64,000 nucleotides of DNA from Pantoea sp. 18069 (lineage in GTDB: Bacteria; Pseudomonadota; Gammaproteobacteria; Burkholderiales; Burkholderiaceae_C): contig NZ_CACSJA010000002.1 of assembly GCF_902706035.1 (NCBI RefSeq), positions 62,001 through 126,000 of the forward strand, written 5' to 3'. Position 1 is the first letter of the stretch, and the number at the start of each line of letters is the position of its first letter. The notes below the pieces were generated by a model that searched no databases, had not been told where the DNA came from, and saw only the letters and a list, made by a program, of their open reading frames with translations. A program made the position numbers and the translations under genes. Below, in pieces: positions 62,867 to 64,000 of this stretch.

Positions 62867-64000
62867 GTGCGCAAGCCTTCTGACGCCGGCGCGCGCGCCG
62901 GCTGGCGCGCCTGGTTCGCGCGACACGCGCTCGACCTGTCGCCGCTGCAGTCGCCAGGCTTTCGCCTGCTGTACACGGCCCGGCTGGTATCGGTGCTGGT
63001 CTATGGCGTGCTCGGCGTCGCCGTGGCCTGGCAGGTCTGGAGCCTGACCCAGTCGTCCTTCAAGGTCGCGGGCGTGGGCCTGGGCCTGGCGCTGGGAACG
63101 GTCGCGGGCCTGCTGTGGGGCGGGGTGATCGCGGACCGCGCGAATCGCCGCACGGTGATGGTCGCCGGGCGCGCGGCCTATGTGCTGGTCGTGCTCGTGC
63201 TGCTGCTCAACAGCCTGCAGCCCACGCCGCAGCTCGGCTGGATCTACGCGGCCACGGTGCTCAGCGGCCTGGCCGGGGGCATCAGCGCGCCGGCGCTCAT
63301 GGCCACGCTGCCCACGCTTGTGCCGGGGCACCAGTTGCCCGCGGCCGGCGCACTCGGCGCGCTGGCGGAACAGCTCGGCCGTCTCACGGGGCCGCTGCTC
63401 GCCGGGCTGCTGATCGCGCACGGCGGCAGCAGCGCCTGTTATGCGCTGGCACTGGCCGGCGCGGTGCTGACCCCGCTGCTGCTGCTGCGCCTGCCCGCAT
63501 TGCCGCCCCCGCAGGCGGCAGCGGCGACGGCGCGCGTCGGCCCCTGGCAGGCCTGGCGCGAAAGCGCGCGCTTTGCGCGCGGCAACCCCGTGGTCGGCGG
63601 CCTGCTGGTGCTTGACGTGTTGATGGCGCTGTGCGCCACGCCCTGGGTGCTGCTGCCCCAGCTCGGCGTCCAGGCGTTCGCGGGCGATGCCCAACTGGTC
63701 GGCATGCTGCATGCGGCACCCGCGGCCGGCGCCTTCCTGGCCGCGGCGGGTTCGGGCTGGACGCGCCGCCTCGATAGACCGGGCCTGCTGCTGATCGCGG
63801 CGGCAGTGGGCTGGGGCCTGGCCCTGCTGTGCGTGGGACTGGCGTCGCAGCCCTGGCTGGCGCTCGCGCTGCTGGTGCTTGCCGGCGCCTTCGACACCGT
63901 CGCCGACATCGTGCGCGGCGCGCTGCTGCAGCGGCACACGCCCGATGCCTTGCGCGGCCGGATCTCGGCGCTGTGGCTGCTTGAAATGCACCTCGCGCCC
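62867..64000 (+). CDS. MFS transporter, EntS-like siderophore exporter (3' end outside window)
   Basis: The gene starts with GTG at 62867, one base after the reductase stop (MRKPSDAGARAGWRAWFARH). At least ten membrane segments are visible in the 378 residues inside the window. FRLLYTARLVSVLVYGVLGV-AVAWQVWSLTQSSFKVAGVG and GGVIADRANRRTVMVAGRAA match the EntS branch of the major facilitator family. The frame runs past the window end. In E. coli EntS exports enterobactin. A siderophore synthesis cluster might follow outside the window. Confidence 0.92.
   Translation, partial: MRKPSDAGARAGWRAWFARHALDLSPLQSPGFRLLYTARLVSVLVYGVLGVAVAWQVWSLTQSSFKVAGVGLGLALGTVAGLLWGGVIADRANRRTVMVAGRAAYVLVVLVLLLNSLQPTPQLGWIYAATVLSGLAGGISAPALMATLPTLVPGHQLPAAGALGALAEQLGRLTGPLLAGLLIAHGGSSACYALALAGAVLTPLLLLRLPALPPPQAAAATARVGPWQAWRESARFARGNPVVGGLLVLDVLMALCATPWVLLPQLGVQAFAGDAQLVGMLHAAPAAGAFLAAAGSGWTRRLDRPGLLLIAAAVGWGLALLCVGLASQPWLALALLVLAGAFDTVADIVRGALLQRHTPDALRGRISALWLLEMHLAP

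Overview
The window reads as chromosome of a GC-rich betaproteobacterium, most likely a member of the Comamonadaceae (Comamonas, Delftia, Acidovorax or a relative). The pointers are the urt/ure gene order with an antisense cyclotransferase gene, four orphan Bug/TctC-type periplasmic binding proteins, an Omp32-like porin, and codon use heavy in GCC, CTG and CGC. This assignment is inference; no rRNA is present.

Region 1 (1-15.1 kb) is a urea module. urtA and the start of urtB lie on the minus strand. The urease operon ureA-ureJ-ureB-ureC-ureE-ureF-ureG lies on the plus strand behind an exact sigma-54 promoter. Between them sit a hybrid histidine kinase whose N-terminal half is an NCS1-type nucleobase permease, its LuxR-type response regulator, a small ankyrin protein, and an orphan ABC exporter that looks inserted. 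ureD is not in the window.

Region 2 (15.15-30.2 kb) begins at a tRNA-Ser(UGA) gene and is a mosaic. It carries a Fic protein with a non-canonical motif, a group II intron remnant, a membrane diguanylate cyclase, fragments of IS630 and IS256 transposases, a truncated binding protein facing a porin, an IS200/IS605 element with intact TnpB and ruined TnpA split by an IS5-family element, a broken DUF3742 gene typical of integrative elements, and a PrlF-YhaV toxin-antitoxin pair with a palindromic operator. Embedded in it is a catabolic operon (APH-type kinase, SDR, acyl-CoA dehydrogenase) facing a GntR regulator across a 27-bp dyad. That gene set resembles 4-hydroxyacyl-CoA degradation.

Region 3 (30.2-44.3 kb) is acyl-CoA and organic acid catabolism. 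A LysR regulator faces a five-gene minus-strand operon: thioesterase, one-chain biotin-dependent acyl-CoA carboxylase, double CoA-transferase, Bug protein and lambda-crystallin-like dehydrogenase. A 43-bp sequence repeated before the regulator and before the operon is a candidate shared operator. A PrpR-like sigma-54 activator is divergent from a Bug protein plus PEP mutase/isocitrate lyase-family enzyme, with an exact sigma-54 promoter between them.

Region 4 (44.6-54.8 kb) holds two more Bug-centred clusters: an M20 amidohydrolase with a LysR regulator and an amidase, and a sulfur cluster (PLP C-S lyase, Bug, four-domain rhodanese, thiol dioxygenase) with its own LysR.

Region 5 (55.4-64 kb) is a Fur-type iron locus: PchR-like AraC regulator, TonB-dependent receptor, a complete binding protein/permease/ATPase importer, a siderophore-interacting reductase and an EntS-like exporter cut by the window end. 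No siderophore biosynthesis gene is visible.
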